Source: Henckelia pumila (taxonomy: Eukaryota; Streptophyta; Magnoliopsida; Lamiales; Gesneriaceae). From it: DNA of 64,000 bases. Below the pieces are notes generated by a model. The model did not search any database and was not told the DNA's origin. It worked only from the letters and a program-made list of their open reading frames with translations. Location: positions 132,898,375 to 132,962,374 of the forward strand of contig NC_133121.1 in NCBI RefSeq assembly GCF_033568475.1, in the 5' to 3' direction. The position numbers and the translations under genes were made by a program. Below, one piece after another: positions 1 to 10,170 of this stretch (position 1 is its first letter; each line of letters opens with the position of its first letter).

Positions 1-655
1 ATGCTGAGTGGCTATGTATTTTCACCGGGTATCATACAGGTGTTGAAAATATCAGGGGAGCTGCCACGCAGTAGCCCTCCAGGTCCTCCTCTCCATCTGT
101 CACTGATTCAAAGGCATTCCAAAGACGGAAATCGCCAAGAAACCATGAATGAAACATATCTTGGGTCCCCCTCTATGAAAATGCAGATTCTACCGTGAAA
201 GGTAACAAAAGACGTAAAGATTCGATTTTTACCAAACTTTACTCAAAACTAAGAGCAACCCACGTTCTAAAACAACTAAAAGCAATTCTAATAATGATCC
301 CAGATGACCATTCACTCCTAAACAAACCATATAATGAACGATGAATTACAAAAATGTGTTTCATAAAAAAAGCAAACATGAAAAACAACCGTAGCCCACA
401 TTCAAGAACCCTATAAAATACCAGAAAGCAACTTCAAAGAAAGTAAGAGTAACCATCACAGCTCAAATCATCCAGGCAAAATCAAAGCCGCAACATTCAC
501 AAGTCAAATGGAAGTGAATACAAGAATCAAAACGGAGTGATGGATGAAAGTACCTTAAAACCCGGTCTCAGAGAATATTCAAGGAGCAGATGAAAAACAT
601 ATGAAAATTTTCTTGAGAGAATGCAAGTAGGGTTGAAGTGGCGGCTGTGGTTTGT
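1..655 (-). other. Possible 5' end of a minus-strand gene (uncertain)
   Basis: On the minus strand a short reading frame of 41 codons runs from an ATG at 157 to a stop at 32-34. It starts MFHSWFLGDFRLWNAFES and is rich in acidic residues near its middle. Upstream of it a plausible 5'-untranslated exon (about 650-554) ends in an AAG|GTACTT donor, and an acceptor ...TTTTCATAG|AGG lies near 190. This looks like a 5'-UTR intron followed by an upstream ORF or a first coding exon. I do not recognise the peptide, and the rest of the gene would lie outside the window. It could equally be chance. No other gene is seen in this stretch. Confidence 0.2.
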
Positions 656-759
656 TCTCTCGTTTCTCCGTGTCTAGACCTATTGAGTTTTCAAGCTAAC
701 GGGGCCACAGCTGAACCGTGGAAAAGACACTGCAACATTTTATTTTACTTTGACCTCCT

Positions 760-777
760 TATTTATATTTATATTTA

Positions 778-828
<51 letters not shown>

Positions 829-829
829 G
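760..829. repeat. Microsatellite (TTTATA)n then (TTA)n
   Basis: About three TTTATA-like units are followed by roughly 16 TTA units up to 828. The poly-tyrosine reading frame across it is an artefact of the repeat. Confidence 0.95.
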
Positions 830-913
830 CAGTTATATTGTGAGACGGTCTTACGAATCTTCATCCATAAGACGGATCTAGGTTCAATCCTATTATCTAG
901 ATTTACAATAATA

Positions 914-1214
914 GGAAAAATAAGTTTTTTGGTTCAGTAACTTTATCCCCTTTGGGTTTTGGTCCAGTAACTTTTTCGATGTGTGTTTTGGTACACTAAC
1001 TTTGCATTTTATGTCTTTTTTGGTCCAACTGCATACGTGTCAGCTTCTGATTGGTCCACGTCATCATTTTGGACCAATCAGAAATTGACATGTATGCAGT
1101 TGGACCAAAAAACACTGAAAATGCAAAGTTAGTGTACTAAAACACACATCGAAAAAGTTAATGGACCAAAATCAAAACATGAACAAGTTATTGGACAAAA
1201 AAAATTATTTTCTC
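914..1214. mobile_element. Hairpin MITE, Mutator-like, with 9-bp TSD
   Basis: The 301-bp element is almost entirely an imperfect palindrome. The arm with 'ggtccagtaactttttcgat' near 960 is repeated in reverse complement near 1160, and the centre lies near 1065. The perfect 9-bp direct repeat ACAATAATA flanks it at 905-913 and 1215-1223. Nine-bp duplications are the hallmark of Mutator superfamily insertion. There is no coding capacity, so it is non-autonomous. A transcript through it would fold into a stem of about 140 bp. Confidence 0.8.
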
Positions 1215-1352
1215 ACAATAATAAGTAATAAAAAGTGATTTTTTTATGTATGACCCAAATAATAACTCTCACAAAATTAAGTTGTGGGGACCGTGTCACA
1301 TGAGTTTTTGCCTTGATTTTAGGAATGCTAGTAATTTTTTTTTTTTAAAAAA

Positions 1353-1608
1353 AATGGTTGTCTCCGAAGGGGACTCTATCCCACATGAGTCAGAGGCTCA
1401 TTGTCTTATTTTAGGGTTAAATCGAGGGATGTGCACGAGCGGCAGGGACCTAAGGGAGGGAGCAACATGGCCAACCCCTAGAGCATATCCCACAATATTT
1501 CAGCAGAAATGCCAAGAAATATGCTCCACACGAGGATCGAACCCGCAACGCTGGGTAATTTCTTCCAACATCACCTCAGGCCTTACCAACTCGTCTATGC
1601 CCCTGTAG
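1353..1608 (-). mobile_element. tRNA-derived SINE
   Basis: Read on the minus strand, the element starts at about 1608 with a tRNA-like head. A box A-like segment (ACGAGTTGGTAA) lies near 1594-1583 and a textbook box B, GGTTCGATCC, at 1543-1534. These are the internal RNA polymerase III promoter parts. A unique body follows and ends in a T-rich tail near 1360. The layout fits plant tRNA-derived SINEs of the Au type; the family name is inference. TSDs were not resolved because both ends are T/A rich. Confidence 0.7.
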
Positions 1609-1659
1609 ACAATTTTTTTTATCCAAAACTAATGTTTGTCAATGATATTATAAGAAAGA

Positions 1660-2195
1660 GTAACACTCTTGTGAGACGGGTCAATCATACCCATATTTAT
1701 AATAATAAGTAATAAGTAATACTTTTGCCATAAAATATAATACTTTTTAATAGATAACATATATAAGAGATCTGTCTAAAAAAAATGACCATTGAGAACG
1801 TCTCATAGGAGTTTTTGTCTATAAAAAAACGATATTTTAATAAAGTAAATCTACGTTTGGAGACCAAAATATATATATATTAAAATCATATTCCATTTTA
1901 TGTATATCTTTTATGAATTGATTTTTAATGACGATTCATTTTATTTTAAGAAATAAATATATGGTGAGATGGAAATATTGTCACGGTAAATGTTACGAAA
2001 TGAGATAAAAATCTAGTTGTTGTCTCGTGAGACAGTGTCATAGACTTTTATCCATAAGACGGGTCAAACTCACGTATATTTACAATAAAGTGTTATATTT
2101 TTTTACATGAAAAGTAATACATTATCATGAATGACCCAATTAGAAGATCAGTCTCACAAATTTGTCCATCAGACTGTCTCACAAGTATTTTTTTG
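1660..2195. repeat. Two copies of a 'TGTGAGACGG' dispersed repeat
   Basis: Segments at about 1665-1815 and 2026-2190 each open with a variant of 'GTGAGACGGGTCAA' or 'GTGAGACAGTGTCATAGA' and close with an inverted version ('gagaacgtctcat', 'cagactgtctcacaag'). A shorter relative sits at 838-885. They look like decayed small inverted-repeat elements of one family. Exact ends are not resolved. Confidence 0.45.
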
Positions 2196-2915
2196 TTATC
2201 AAATGTAGATTACATTTGGGAGATCTGAAAAAACATCATATTTTTGTCTTTTGGTTCATCCAGGTACGAAGAAGCAAACAAACGGCCATATTTTAGGACG
2301 ATTCATTGTTTGTTACGTTGTTTTTATTCATTTTAAGATATAACTTATTTTTTTTAAAGTTACGAATATTTATATCACTTTGTATTTTATCACGTCAATT
2401 TCTTATGTTTCTAGATATCATATTTTTATTATTTGGTGATTTATTTTATCAAAATTAATTTTATATGTATATTGACTTTGAGGTAAAATATATATATGTA
2501 TATATATAATATAGAAAATTAGAAATCAGTTGTCAATCTAACTTAAGAATTACTTGGAGTAGAATCAACACCTTCTCGTCGTTTATTAGTCTAAAGTTAT
2601 GTCGTTTTTTAATTCTATATGTGACAATAGTAATAATAATACACGAGTAAATTGTTTTTTAAAAAAATCGTGGAGAGTGGTTGTTGGTGTCAAAATGTTG
2701 TACTAACAAGGAGCTGTACCTAACAAACTTCCAAGGAAATGAGAACATGAATGAACGGTGGAATGAGATGAATTCTAAAATAATGCATTTATCATACTAT
2801 ATAATTGAGGAGGACTTAAAAAATTTGATAGATACTACTCGTGTCAACAAGATATATATAATAGCTTCAAAGTTAAGCGTGCATGCTTGACTTGAAGCAA
2901 TTATGGATGTGTGAA
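2196..2915. other. AT-rich intergenic stretch
   Basis: Low-complexity AT-rich DNA, including short (TA)n runs near 2490-2510. No gene, RNA gene or element boundary could be supported. Confidence 0.6.
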
Positions 2916-3480
2916 TAGGGGTGCAAACAAACTAAATCGAACCGAATAATGATAAAAATTTAAGACTCGAATTAAGGTAGTGTTTGCAACTTTTAAAAAT
3001 AAGTGATTATGGAGATTTTCTTAACAAATTTGTTAAGAGAATCTTCATAATCACTTATTTTTAGAGTTTGCAAACACTACCTAAGTATATTCGAGTTCGA
3101 GTTTGATTTGAAGCTCAAAAATTTCAAATATTTTGGCTCGAGCTCGGCTCAATATGAAGTTAAAGTTCGAGTTCGACTCGAAATATTCAAACTTATTCGT
3201 GAACTATTCGAACTATTGCTCGGATGTTATGGTTCGAAAAGCTCGAAAGGTCCGAAAAAGTTAGAAATGTGTATTAGTATATAATTATATTAATAAAATA
3301 TTAAAGCTCGCGAACTATTCGCGAACTATCGAACAAAATAATTTTGGCTCGAGCTCGGTTCGAAAAAAAGTTTGAACATATTCGGATTCGGCTTGAGTTC
3401 GATAAGTTCAAATACGAATCAAATATTTATAAAATCGGCTCAAAAAACTCACGAACCAGCTCAATTCATTTACACACCTA
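2916..3480. mobile_element. hAT-like non-autonomous element, split by a nested MITE
   Basis: The element opens with TAGGGGTGCAAACAA and closes with TCATTTACACACCTA, imperfect terminal inverted repeats. Its body is full of 'gctcgagctcg', 'ttcgag' and 'cgaactattcg' blocks. The flanks TGTGTGAA (2908-2915) and CGTGTGAC (3481-3488) match at 6 of 8 positions, which fits an aged 8-bp hAT duplication. A 106-bp MITE sits inside at 2976-3081, so the host element is the older one. No transposase is present. Confidence 0.55.
2976..3081. mobile_element. Tourist-like MITE (PIF/Harbinger), TSD TAA
   Basis: This 106-bp near-perfect palindrome begins GGTAGTGTTTGCAA and ends TTTGCAAACACTACC. It is flanked by the trinucleotide TAA at 2973-2975 and 3082-3084. 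Three-bp TAA/TTA duplications and a GG...CC terminus are typical of PIF/Harbinger Tourist elements. It folds into one long stem. Confidence 0.85.
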
Positions 3481-3778
3481 CGTGTGACACCTTGAGAAAT
3501 TTTCGGGATATGTGTGGACGATAACATAGACATATTGGAAAGATTCATATAAATATGGTGAAGATATCCATCGACTCATCACTCGTATACATTTACTTAT
3601 ATAGTGTCATTTGGTGCACATCACATTCATATAAGTGATATTTTGGGTTATTCATGATTCAATAATTTCTTGTTATACTTTTTTACCTTACGAATGATAA
3701 AATCATTAAAAAAAATTAGAGTTTGGATAAAGATTAACTTAAAATTTTTTGGAAAGTTGGCATAAATCACATGATAGT

Positions 3779-4245
3779 TAGGGTTGGTTCGGTACGATAT
3801 ACCGACTATATCGAATGATACCGCATACCATACCGAAAATTTTGGTACCGAAAAAATCGATAACGATACCGTATCGAAAATTTTGATATACCGAAATTTT
3901 GGTATGACATAAATTCATACCGTTCTTACCGAAAAGTTTCGGTATACCGAAATTCAATACAGTATCGGTATAATACCGTCTATACCGACATTTTTAACAA
4001 AAAAATCTATAACTAAAATATATTTTATTATAATTTTTTCTTTTATATAACTAAAATTTATTTTATTATAATATTTTTTCGGTATTTCGGTATACTGAAT
4101 ATACCGAAATTTTTCAAAACGTATACTGATATCGATACCGAAAATATCGATACGGTATCAAACCGTACCGAAATTTTCGGTATATACAATTTTTTTCGGT
4201 ACGATATATGCGGTATGACGATATTTCGGTATTTTTCGCCACTCC
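3779..4245. mobile_element. hAT-like non-autonomous element, TSD TGATAGT
   Basis: The 467-bp element begins TAGGGTTGGTTCGGTACG and ends CGCCACTCC. It is packed with 'ataccgaaattttggtat' motifs in both orientations. The 7-bp direct repeat TGATAGT flanks it at 3772-3778 and 4246-4252, possibly an 8-bp hAT duplication with one base changed. There is no coding sequence. The superfamily call rests on TSD length and terminus and is tentative. Confidence 0.6.
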
Positions 4246-4252
4246 TGATAGT

Positions 4253-5690
4253 CATAAATGAATTTAAAATTTTTAATAAAATATATTTCTATAATACTTT
4301 TTATTCAATGAGAATATGGTACTTTTGTAAATTTGGAAAGGTATTGTTGATATTTTTAAAAATTTAAGTGTCTTATACTTAATAAAATAATTAATAATAT
4401 AAGTATATAAGTGTGTGTATATATTTATCGATATATTTTAGGAAGGTAGTAATTAGTATAAGAACTAGTGGAATGAAATTTTTTTGACGTGGTTTACAAG
4501 TCACATTATATTTAATTAAGAATCAAAACCGTGTTCAATGTCTTGATGAAAACGTCATCCAGCGTTTATTACTTGGATTAATTTTCATAAATTGCTAATC
4601 AACCGCACATAAAATAAATTAAATAATATCAATGCATGTGTTGTTTTAAAATTTAAAGTTACATTTTCATTATCGATTGCTAGCTAGAATCTTCATTTCA
4701 CCAATGAGATGGTATCATCTTATGGAGGAGCGATCAATATATAAATTTTTTATTAAGAGAACGATCCGTGTGTAGTATGTATTTTGTCGATTGATTACTC
4801 ATTGTAATAATTAACTTTTGTAAGTTTTAATGTGTGATAAATATTCACAAAAATTAATATGAAACTGTTTCATCGATCAATTTGTAAAAAAAGCCATCAG
4901 TCTGATCGAATCATGAAAGAGTAATAAATTTTTTTCAAACGGATAATTTTTTATTGTAGATATTGAGCAGTTTGATCGATCTCACAGATATATTATATTA
5001 GAAGAGATAAATATCTTACTGTCTAATTAAAAATATGCATCCTATATTAATTAACTTTAATTAATTTGATTAAATCTAAATTAAAATTATAATTACAATC
5101 TAATTTATACGATATTAAAAAATTATAGAGTAACCAACTTATTTGTAATTTATTTATAATTATCACATGATTTTAATTTTTTATATTATTTAATATAAAC
5201 TTTCACACACATTGTGTGTTATGATCGAAATGTTTTTAGAGGATGGTGAATAAATTATTTTTTTTCAGATGATTGTTAAGCCGAGTTACCACCTCAGTAA
5301 TTTTTTTTGCTTAACATAATTGTTTGTAAAAGAACTAAACTGATCAGTGCGAAAATTTATAGAAACGAAAATTGAGCTGATTATTTAGTAAAAGTAAAAG
5401 TAAATAAAGTAAAGAATAATACAGAGAGCTTGTTTATGGAAGTTCGAAAGACTTAAACTTATATATTTTTCTCTTCTTATATTTCCAGAAGAATTTTTAT
5501 TATAAGATTTTGATTTATACAATCTTTTGTACAAACTCAATCCAATCGATATCACACTCTCGTTTAGAACTCTTAGCAACTCATTCTGAAAGGCTATGCT
5601 ATTCTAATCAGAACAACTTTTTGATAAAATTACAACAATAACAATCCTTTCTCAAAACTTTGTTGGGCTTTAGAGAGTAGCACAGTTGAT
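4253..5690. other. AT-rich intergenic stretch
   Basis: No coding exon, RNA gene or clear element boundary is seen. Reading frames here are short and have no recognisable domain. Confidence 0.6.
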
Positions 5691-5694
5691 CACA

Positions 5695-7680
5695 AATTGA
5701 TGTGTGATAAAAGTGTTTTCATGCATTATTTTGTGTTAGTTTTTGAGTCCATTTTGCATGCATTTGTTACATTTTTAAGGTCATTCATGTTTGATTTATT
5801 TATTATCTATGCATGTGGTCTACTTCTCGTTTTTCCTCGTTGATTTGTAGGTACAATGAATAAATAATGTGTGAGGCTCCTGTCCCACATGAGAAAAATA
5901 AAAGGTTTAAAATGGGCTACAATGGACTTTTATAACAACTTAGGTTAATCATTTTCGTAAAGCGATGACGAATACGAAATAGTTGCTATAGGGGCCCATT
6001 GTGCAGTCGCGCAGACGCGGGCCTGGGCCCAGGGCGTGACAGAATGGTATCAGAGCCGGTCACCAGCCGGCAGACCCCGTGAAATAAGTGCTATGCGGGG
6101 AAAAGTGCTACGTGCGTGGGAGCCACCTCTTGAACCTGCGGGGCAAAGTGCTACATGACGGGAGCCACCTCTTGATCCCGTAGGAGCCACCTCTAGATTC
6201 CCGGTGCTGGTGGATCGATAGTTCAGGTCGCGACGAGGACGTCACGTTCTGAAGGAGGGGTGATTGTGAGGCCCCTGCCCACATGAGAAAAATAAAAGGT
6301 TTAAAATGGATTTAAAATGGGCTACAATGGACTTCTATAGCAACTTGAGTTAATCATTTTCGTAAAGCGAGGATCAATACGATGTAATTACATAATGATT
6401 TTGGACACAAAAGAAGAGCATTAGCACCATGAAGAAACACAAGAAAAACTTACGAAGCAGCGATTGCACAAAAAAATTATTTATGATGATAGAGAGATCT
6501 AAATCCAATCTTCACCATTCAAAATGTACTACAAGATGTTGCGAAGCTACTGTACAAATTTCATCTCAATCCGACGGCTAAAGCTTCATATATGATTTTT
6601 TCAAGAATTATGCGCATTGGACATAGGAGTATTAATTGCGCTCGAGTTGTATAAATATTCTGCTCGAGCGCGATCGCGGGTAAAAAAATTTACAATTTTT
6701 GAACTCTTTTAAAAGAAGGAAACAAAGGTCATGATTTTTGGACGTATAAATACATATTTTTCATCAGATTTTCAGTACTTTTGACAACAAAAGTTTGACG
6801 GCTAGGGTTTGAGAGCGGAGAAGAACAACATCAAGGAGGAATCGCTCCAACCATGCTGATATTTTCTTATTCCTATCATGATTTTTATTTCATGATTCAA
6901 ACATTGATTTAGTTCTTTGTTTTGTTCTTAAGGAATAATTTCTTTTAGATTGGGACCACGATATGGCCAGAAAATATTTGTTTGATATTGTGTTTATTTT
7001 TAAGAGACTATTTTCCTTGATTTTAATTATTGATTGATGTTGATTTAATATTTCTTGTGAATAGTTTGATCACCTAATCACATGTTTGTTGATTAATCAT
7101 GAATCGAAAGATGATTGATTAAATATAGCTTCAAAGACGCCAATCAACATATGATTAAACCGACTAGAAATATTATTTGGTTTTAGGTGAAAACTGAAAT
7201 TTCATGGCAATTTAATGCATTTAAATCTAATTAAATTCAATTAGAAATAGTTGGACTGTTAGATTTATATAGGATTATTAATTCTAGAAATAGATTGATA
7301 ATTAATTTAGGGGATTTCACCGTGATTGTGCAGGAATTTTATAATTAATTGGATTTTAACATTGTCTAGATATCAGAGTTTGGTACCGTTGTGTGTCTTA
7401 ATCTTTTATTTGAATTTGATATTTTCCTTAATCATTAACTGTCATTAGATTTAATTGACAATTGTCCTAATTAATTATATTCAGATTTATTTTTATCATC
7501 TCCCTTCTTTATTTATTTTTTCTAGCTTAAGTTAAGTAGTTAAAATTTTAGTAATTAAATATTAGTTTTTGTGGAATCAATACTTGAACTCATCGACCAT
7601 ATATTATAACTTGACCTAGTCCGCTTGCTAAATTTATTTAATACCGAAATCATCGATCAATATGATATCACGATTAGTGG
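5695..7680 (+). repeat. Possible solo-LTR-like sequence hosting the TRIM
   Basis: The stretch opens with 'tgtgtgataaaagtgttttcatgcat' and closes near 'gatcaatatgatatca', giving TG...CA ends. A TATA-like 'gtataaatacat' lies near 6745. Composition and layout resemble plant Ty3/gypsy LTRs, and there is no coding region. The target duplication could not be established, so this is only a suggestion. A TRIM element sits inside it. Confidence 0.25.
5870..6385 (+). mobile_element. TRIM retrotransposon (terminal-repeat in miniature)
   Basis: A 172-bp LTR (5870-6041) begins TGTGAGG and ends GTGACA. It is followed within 4 bases by the primer-binding site TGGTATCAGAGCCGG (6045-6059), which matches initiator tRNA-Met. 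The non-coding GC-rich interior repeats 'gggagccacctcttga'. A polypurine tract GAAGGAGGGGTGAT (6251-6264) abuts a second LTR starting at 6265 with TGTGAGGC. That right LTR matches the left one only to about 6385 and is truncated. There is no gag or pol, so it would have depended on proteins from other elements. Confidence 0.85.
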
Positions 7681-8172
7681 TGTGCTGGTAGTTTGAATTT
7701 CTAAGATGGATTATTTGACAGAGCCTTGTACGATAACTTTGCAGAAAATTATTGAGTATCATCTGGATTTATTGAGCTCCAAGTATTTATAAGTATATAT
7801 CCAACGTCCATAAAAATATCCGATGAAAATTTTGTCCTAAAATAGTCGACACTGAAGCAGAGTATGTCACGTGTCTTTGTTTTCTTTTAAAAAATAACAC
7901 AGTGACACGAGGGGTATTTGGTCTGTAGTTAAATACAAAAACCAAAGACACTTTTAATGTTTTGTTTTTAGTAAGAACATCATCAACTAACTCATTGAGT
8001 ATATCTGATCAATTTTCATATGGAATATTCAAATCTTCAGGATGTTCTTTTGGTCTTGTACAAAATTAATCTGGGCCGGATAGATTTCAATATACTTGTA
8101 TCGGTCATATCAATTCAATTGTCTCGTATCAATTTTATTTTTCTTCATATGATTGTTCAGATAGGTTTTCAG

Positions 8173-9078
8173 GGCATCTCTAGCCCTTCTCCATTTTGGA
8201 GAATATCTCAAAAAATGGAGAAAAAAACTCACTCCAACCCATCTCTATTTTGGAGAACCAAAGTCGATATATAGTATGGATATGGAGCGTGGCTTTATTT
8301 ACACAAATGCCAATGTATAAAATAGCAATTTAATCCTTTTGTATTTTGTGAATTATTTTTTGGTTCAATTATATATATATTTGTTCATTTCAATCCTTTT
8401 ATTTAATTTAATTTTTTTGGTGTTTTTTAAATGCATTCAATATTTTATTCTTATTTATTTATTATAATTAAATTATATTGAAGAAAAAGTAATAATAATT
8501 AAACAAGATTGTGCTTAAAAAATACATTACATACTTGATCACGAACTGAAATCGAATTAATTAACTTGAAATAAACATGCAATCACATTAAAACATAAGA
8601 AAATAGACAATCATTAAAATACATAGTACTGATAATTTAAAACAAACAAACACACACATGCAAACAATAAACATATACACACTTTTATAGTTTTATTCTA
8701 CTACAATGATGATTACACAATAATACTTTGGAAGATCAGACTCGGATGGAGAAGCTTCGCCGAAAAATTGATTGTTTAATTGTATGTGTAGTTTATAATT
8801 ATCTCGATTTATGCGTGTAATTTAATATTGTGTGTGTGCTTGCAATTTGATATAAAATAAATATATTATTTCTTAAAATAATTGAGTCATCTTTAATTTA
8901 GTTTATTTATTTTAATATTATTTTTTGTTAAATAAATGTAGAATTAAAAATAAAATAGAGAATCTTATTAAAAAATAGAAAATATGAGTTGAAGAAGATT
9001 TTTGAAATATAGAATTAAATAGTAATATTTTGGAGAATAGAATACTCCAAAATGAAGAATAGCGCTGAAGATGCTCTT
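8173..9078. mobile_element. Non-autonomous TIR element, about 0.9 kb
   Basis: The left end 'ggcatctctagcccttctcc' plus 'attttggagaata' is mirrored at the right end, where 'tattttggag...agcgctgaagatgctc' is its imperfect reverse complement. This gives terminal inverted repeats of about 40 bp. The interior is AT rich and carries no transposase. The exact termini and TSD could not be fixed, so the superfamily is open. Confidence 0.55.
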
Positions 9079-9079
9079 A

Positions 9080-9723
9080 TCATGAGACCAATTTGTTTGG
9101 TCTTAAGTTATCAGTCCGAATCTTTACCCATGTCACTTTTGTCATCACTAGAACTCATCATTCTACTTAGCACTGCATGCGAAGGGCCTAGTTTTACTAA
9201 TTCGTGAAAAATTATAGTATCTTAAATACATAATTTTACTATTTTATTAAGGTAGAGTATGTATAATAAGTCAATTATAATCGTTTTTTCGTGGAATCTA
9301 GTTTAAAATTAAAATTATATCATCATCAACTCTATTCATCACAATTTTTTTTCCATAAAATATCATTTCATTATAAATTTTCAACGCTATCTATATCTAT
9401 ATTCTAAAATTTAATCATATTTTCATTTATATTTTAATATTTTAGATATGCTATTATCTTAATAAAAAGTGAACATACAGTAATTACCGTACGTGTGAGA
9501 ATAAGTTGTAAGAAAAAAACACAAAAATGATGTTTGACATATGACCGATCAATGTACGAATTGATGCAACAAAATTTATAATGTATTGAATGCGACAAAT
9601 TAATTAATTAATATTGCAAATTTAATGTCATGTCAACTCTCTCCACAAACACAATGCCACGAGAATGGATCAAAACAACACAAATACATTCCCCAAAAAA
9701 AAAACAGAAGAAAAATTGGGTTT
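9080..9723. other. AT-rich intergenic stretch left of copia-1
   Basis: No gene or element is recognised. It ends at the GGTTT target site (9719-9723) of copia-1. Confidence 0.6.
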
Positions 9724-10005
9724 TGTTGTGAAAAAGTAAAAATTTACGGTAAAAAGTAAAAACTCAAAAACTCAAAATTTATCAAATTCTACACTTTATA
9801 AAATTTTTCTCTCTTCACAATTGTGTTTTTCTACACAAATGGAGAGACCTATTTATAGATCTCAATTGGAGATTAGTCAAAAATTAATACATCATTAATT
9901 ACATCATCACACACTAATTTTCAATATTTTACAACTCAATTTTCAACTTTCAACCTTCAATATTCAACAATAAATAATAATCTATATTTATATATATTTT
10001 CAACA
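9724..10005 (-). repeat. copia-1 3' LTR
   Basis: 282 bp, TG...CA ends. Nearly identical to 25724-26004. The TATA-like 'ctatttatagatctc' lies inside. Confidence 0.95.
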
Positions 10006-10170
10006 CTCCCCCTTGTGATGATGATCATGATAGAATGACTATCTCCATTACGTGTTGTATACTGCCTCGTTAAAAACCTTACTAGGAAAAACCCATTGGG
10101 ACAAAAACCATAGTAAGGAAAAAAGAGTGCAGCCACGTAAACTTCCCCTGATGTCAACATGAATGATTCT

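Noticed and set aside
638..829. Plus-strand frame ending in poly-tyrosine
   Set aside because: It is created by the TTA microsatellite and has no domain.
8020..8274. 84-aa plus-strand frame
   Set aside because: Its second half is the terminal repeat of the 8173-9078 element, so it is a chance frame.
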